64,000 nucleotides of DNA, from the NCBI RefSeq assembly GCF_046267875.1, contig NZ_CP176502.1, positions 2,108,001 through 2,172,000 of the forward strand. The letters run 5' to 3'. Every line of letters begins with the position of its first letter. Position 1 is the stretch's first letter. Below, piece by piece: positions 61,864 through 64,000 of the stretch. Source of the stretch: Mannheimia glucosida (GTDB lineage: Bacteria; Pseudomonadota; Gammaproteobacteria; Enterobacterales; Pasteurellaceae). The notes under the pieces are model-generated. The model worked only from the letters and a program-made list of their open reading frames with translations. It searched no databases and was not told where the DNA came from. A program made the translations under genes and the position numbers.

Positions 61864-62285
61864 TATTTGCTGTACTCACAATAAGAAGTAGGTGTTTCCC
61901 ATAAGCGAATTAGGCTAACCGGTAAGCCCACTTTCTCTAATTTTTCAAACATATACTTCGCCATTTCTTCGGCTGTGGTACGAGTCGGCAGACCATACAC
62001 CTTAGAGTTTAAATCAATTAATAATTGTGCTACTTGGCTTTCACGCTCACTCTGTAAGTCGTAAATAAAAGCGTGATCCATCGGCTCTAAAATATGTTGT
62101 TTTACCACTGCTTTTAGATCCGAATAGTCCATTACCATTCCTCTTTTAGCTCCCTCTTGAAATAGCTCACCTGCCACCTCAACTTGCAATTTGTAGGTGT
62201 GTCCGTGTAAGTTTTGGCATTTGCCATCGTGTCCATCTAGCATATGAGCCATATCAAAACTAAATTCTTTAGCAATTTTAAACAT
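61863..62285 (-). CDS. queD: 6-carboxy-5,6,7,8-tetrahydropterin synthase
   Basis: 140 residues. Zinc histidines in FDMAHMLDGHDGKCQNLHGHTY (given here as FDMAH, GHDGKC, LHGHTY, about 10-30), where C23 is the catalytic cysteine. Starts 8 bp inside the queC end. Makes the substrate for QueE. Confidence 0.95.
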   Translation of the reverse strand: MFKIAKEFSFDMAHMLDGHDGKCQNLHGHTYKLQVEVAGELFQEGAKRGMVMDYSDLKAVVKQHILEPMDHAFIYDLQSERESQVAQLLIDLNSKVYGLPTRTTAEEMAKYMFEKLEKVGLPVSLIRLWETPTSYCEYSK

Positions 62286-62946
62286 TACTCACCTCCCTTT
62301 CTGCTAAATATTCATTCAAGCCTTTTTCTCGCAATACGCAACTCGGGCAGTCGTGGCAACCACCTTCAACGCCTAAATAACAGGTGTGGGTATGGTCTCG
62401 AATGTAATCAAAAGCCCCGAGCTTATCTGCTAACGCCCAAGTTTCTTTTTTGGTTAAATACATCAATGGCGTGCGAATGTTGAAATTATAGTCCATCGCT
62501 AAATTTAGCGTTACATTCATTGATTTTACAAAAACATCTCGGCAATCGGGGTAACCACTAAAATCGGTCTCACACACGCCGGTAAAAATAGTTTGAATGC
62601 CCTGCCCTTTGGCATAAATGGCGGTATAAAGCAGAAATAAGGCATTACGCCCATCCACAAAGGTATTGGGTGTGCTGCCTTGTTGTTGAATTTCAGCATT
62701 ATTATCCATTAACGCATTGGTAGTAATCGCTTTAATCACCGAAGTATCAATCAGCGTTTGTTTGACGCCTAAATCGTTAGAAATCCAGCGTGCTTTTTCA
62801 AGTTCAATCAAATGGCGTTGCCCATATTGAAAGGTAACGACTTCCACATTTTCTTTGCCAAATTCAGCAATAGCTTGGAATAAACAAGTGGTAGAGTCTT
62901 GACCGCCGGAAAAAATCACAACGGCTTTTGGTTTTTGATGAGTCAT
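62278..62946 (-). CDS. queC: 7-cyano-7-deazaguanine (preQ0) synthase
   Basis: 222 residues. PP-loop VIFSGGQDSTTCLF (10-23). C-terminal zinc site CYLGVEGGCHDCPSCVLR (about 190-206). First gene of queCDE. Its ribosome site AAGGA is inside the 3' tail of a preQ1 riboswitch (62954-62991). Confidence 0.96.
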   Translation of the reverse strand: MTHQKPKAVVIFSGGQDSTTCLFQAIAEFGKENVEVVTFQYGQRHLIELEKARWISNDLGVKQTLIDTSVIKAITTNALMDNNAEIQQQGSTPNTFVDGRNALFLLYTAIYAKGQGIQTIFTGVCETDFSGYPDCRDVFVKSMNVTLNLAMDYNFNIRTPLMYLTKKETWALADKLGAFDYIRDHTHTCYLGVEGGCHDCPSCVLREKGLNEYLAEREVSNV

Positions 62947-62953
62947 TTTGTGT

Positions 62954-62991
62954 CCTTAGTTTTTTTGTGTGGGAGGTTTACGAACCACAAA
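62954..62991 (-). promoter_or_regulatory. preQ1-I riboswitch upstream of queCDE
   Basis: On the minus strand: a 5-bp stem TGTGG/CCACA, a loop TTCGTAAACCTC, then the tail CAAAAAAACTAAGGA. This is the compact preQ1-I pattern (GG-TTC in the loop, A-rich tail ending in CTAA). The AAGGA of the tail is the queC ribosome site, 8 nt before ATG 62946, so control is probably at translation. Binding of preQ1 would hide it and turn queCDE down. Confidence 0.85.
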
Positions 62992-62997
62992 TAAAAA

Positions 62998-63023
62998 ATA
63001 CAAGCGGTCTTTTTTGCTTGTAT
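62998..63023. repeat. Uptake-sequence hairpin in the queCDE leader
   Basis: ATACAAGC (62998-63005) and GCTTGTAT (63016-63023) form a perfect 8-bp stem including an uptake core (62999-63009). On the minus strand it is followed by TTTTTATTT, like a terminator. It lies just upstream of the preQ1 riboswitch, between ubiK and queC. Confidence 0.65.
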
Positions 63024-63117
63024 TTTGCGAAAGGTGATATTTTACAAAGAATTTGCTTTCTCTTAAACCCAAAATTCAATAAAATTGAGATACTCATTTA
63101 TAGTAAGGAATTTAAAT

Positions 63118-63366
63118 ATGCTCACGCCGAAGAACTTAGAAGCGATTGCTCAACAACTCCACAACGCCTTACCGCAGAGCTTAAAAAATGTCGGTAATGA
63201 CCTAGATGAAAAATTTAAGCAAATTCTTCAAGCTCAATTAGCCCGCCTTGATGTCGTCACCCGTGAAGAGTTTGACGTGCAATCTCAAGTGTTACTCCGC
63301 ACTCGTGAAAAATTAACCGAATTAGAAAAACGCCTTGATGAACTCACTCAACAAACAGGCGAATAA
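63118..63366 (+). CDS. ubiK: Ubiquinone biosynthesis accessory factor UbiK
   Basis: 82 residues from ATG 63118, with AAGG 9 bp upstream; an earlier in-frame start at 63085 adds an unlikely MRYSFIVRNLN. Closely follows E. coli YqiC/UbiK: LTPKNLEAIAQQLHNALPQ, LDVVTREEFDVQSQVLLRTREKL, then a short coiled coil. Trimeric helper of the aerobic ubiquinone complex. Lies 32 bp before pgi. Confidence 0.93.
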   Translation: MLTPKNLEAIAQQLHNALPQSLKNVGNDLDEKFKQILQAQLARLDVVTREEFDVQSQVLLRTREKLTELEKRLDELTQQTGE

Positions 63367-63398
63367 CCGATTTTTTAATTTAGTATAAGGAAACTCAG

Positions 63399-64000
63399 AT
63401 GCAAAAAATTAACCCTGTGCAAACCTTTGCTTGGAATGCCTTAGCGCAACATAAAGCAGATAACCTCACCATTCCTCAACTTTTTGCCGAAGATCCAAAC
63501 CGTTTCGACAAATATTCCCTCCGCTTTGAAGATCAATTATTAGTCGATTTTTCAAAAAATGCGATCAACGAAAAAACCTTAACTTTACTTCGCCAATTGG
63601 CAAATGAATGCGGTTTAGAATCGGCAAAAAATGCGATGTTCTCCGGCAAAAAAATCAACCGCACTGAAAACCGTGCTGTGTTGCACGTTGCGTTGCGTAA
63701 CCGTGCCAACACACCTATTGCGGTAGATGGCAAAGATGTGATGCCGGAAGTGAATGCGGTATTGGCAAAAATGAAAGATTTCTGCGAGCGTGTCATTTCA
63801 GGCGAATGGAAAGGTTACACCGGCAAAGCGCTTACTGATGTGATTAATATTGGCATCGGCGGCTCAGATTTAGGCCCTTATATGGTTACTGAAGCTCTAC
63901 GCCCTTATAAAAATCACCTGAATATGCACTTTGTATCCAACGTGGATGGCACGCATATTGCTGAAGTGTTACGTAAAGTTAATCCGGAAACCACTCTCGT
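63399..64000 (+). CDS. pgi: Glucose-6-phosphate isomerase, cut by window edge
   Basis: 200 residues of about 549 are visible, starting at ATG 63399 with TAAGGAAA upstream. KINPVQTFAWNALAQH, FSKNAINEKTL, the SGKKINRTENRAVLHVALRN block and NIGIGGSDLGPYMV are all Pgi signatures. Continues past 64000. Interconverts glucose-6-phosphate and fructose-6-phosphate. Confidence 0.95.
   Translation, partial: MQKINPVQTFAWNALAQHKADNLTIPQLFAEDPNRFDKYSLRFEDQLLVDFSKNAINEKTLTLLRQLANECGLESAKNAMFSGKKINRTENRAVLHVALRNRANTPIAVDGKDVMPEVNAVLAKMKDFCERVISGEWKGYTGKALTDVINIGIGGSDLGPYMVTEALRPYKNHLNMHFVSNVDGTHIAEVLRKVNPETTL

Noticed and set aside
1..64000. tRNA, rRNA, CRISPR arrays, IS elements, prophage
   Set aside because: Looked for and not seen: no spaced identical repeats, no CCA-ended cloverleaf, no transposase or phage structural genes.

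Overview
The window looks like chromosomal DNA of a Pasteurellaceae species from the Mannheimia / Actinobacillus pleuropneumoniae side of the family. The main clue is the DNA uptake signal ACAAGCGGTC (often followed by AAATTTTTGCAAA), which occurs more than 20 times on both strands, between and inside genes. The Haemophilus-type core AAGTGCGGT is not prominent. Gene content and order (dmsABC with its chaperone and a NapF-like ferredoxin, lptFG near pepA, tsaE-amiB, deoCD with nupC) fit this family. No rRNA, tRNA, prophage, IS element or CRISPR array was found. Genus and species are an inference. Layout, left to right: 1-6.7 kb is a drug/xenobiotic export module: a TetR-type regulator, divergent from a yhiI-rbbA-yhhJ ABC transporter with an outer-membrane lipoprotein channel (cut by the window edge). 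6.8-10.5 kb holds mmuM, an APC-family amino acid permease and a DUF711 protein. 10.5-16.3 kb is a block of core genes on the minus strand (amiB, tsaE, orn, coaD, waaA, trhP). 16.4-22.6 kb has a cytochrome b562, dnaE and lptFG. 22.8-23.6 kb encodes an orphan secreted protein with a DotD-like domain. 23.8-27.9 kb has pepA, cysK and rho. 28-33 kb is the anaerobic DMSO reductase operon with an FNR site. 33.2-36.4 kb is argCBD, with a textbook pair of ARG boxes. 36.5-40.5 kb is a GST / old-yellow-enzyme / nitroreductase / Ohr operon, divergent from an AraC-type regulator. 40.6-43.5 kb is deoD-deoC and nupC, followed by msrA. 44.2-54.2 kb is the main accessory region: a single minus-strand operon neuD-neuB-neuA-neuC-wzx-GT52-GT25-wzy-GT2-GT2. 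It can make CMP-sialic acid and assemble, flip and polymerise a sialylated surface glycan. 54.3-64 kb returns to core functions: elyC, priA, rarD, alaA, menF, queCDE under a preQ1-I riboswitch, ubiK and the start of pgi. The sialylated-glycan operon is the most biologically interesting unit. Other points of note are two families of intergenic hairpin repeats (one MITE-like pair in opposite orientations, one inverted pair whose stems differ but stay self-complementary), a likely frameshift near the end of the tetR gene, a Cys-rich mini-ORF in front of it, and uptake sequences recruited into coding frames. I saw no clear sign of a wholly undescribed multi-gene system. Most of the window is recognisable core Pasteurellaceae biology.
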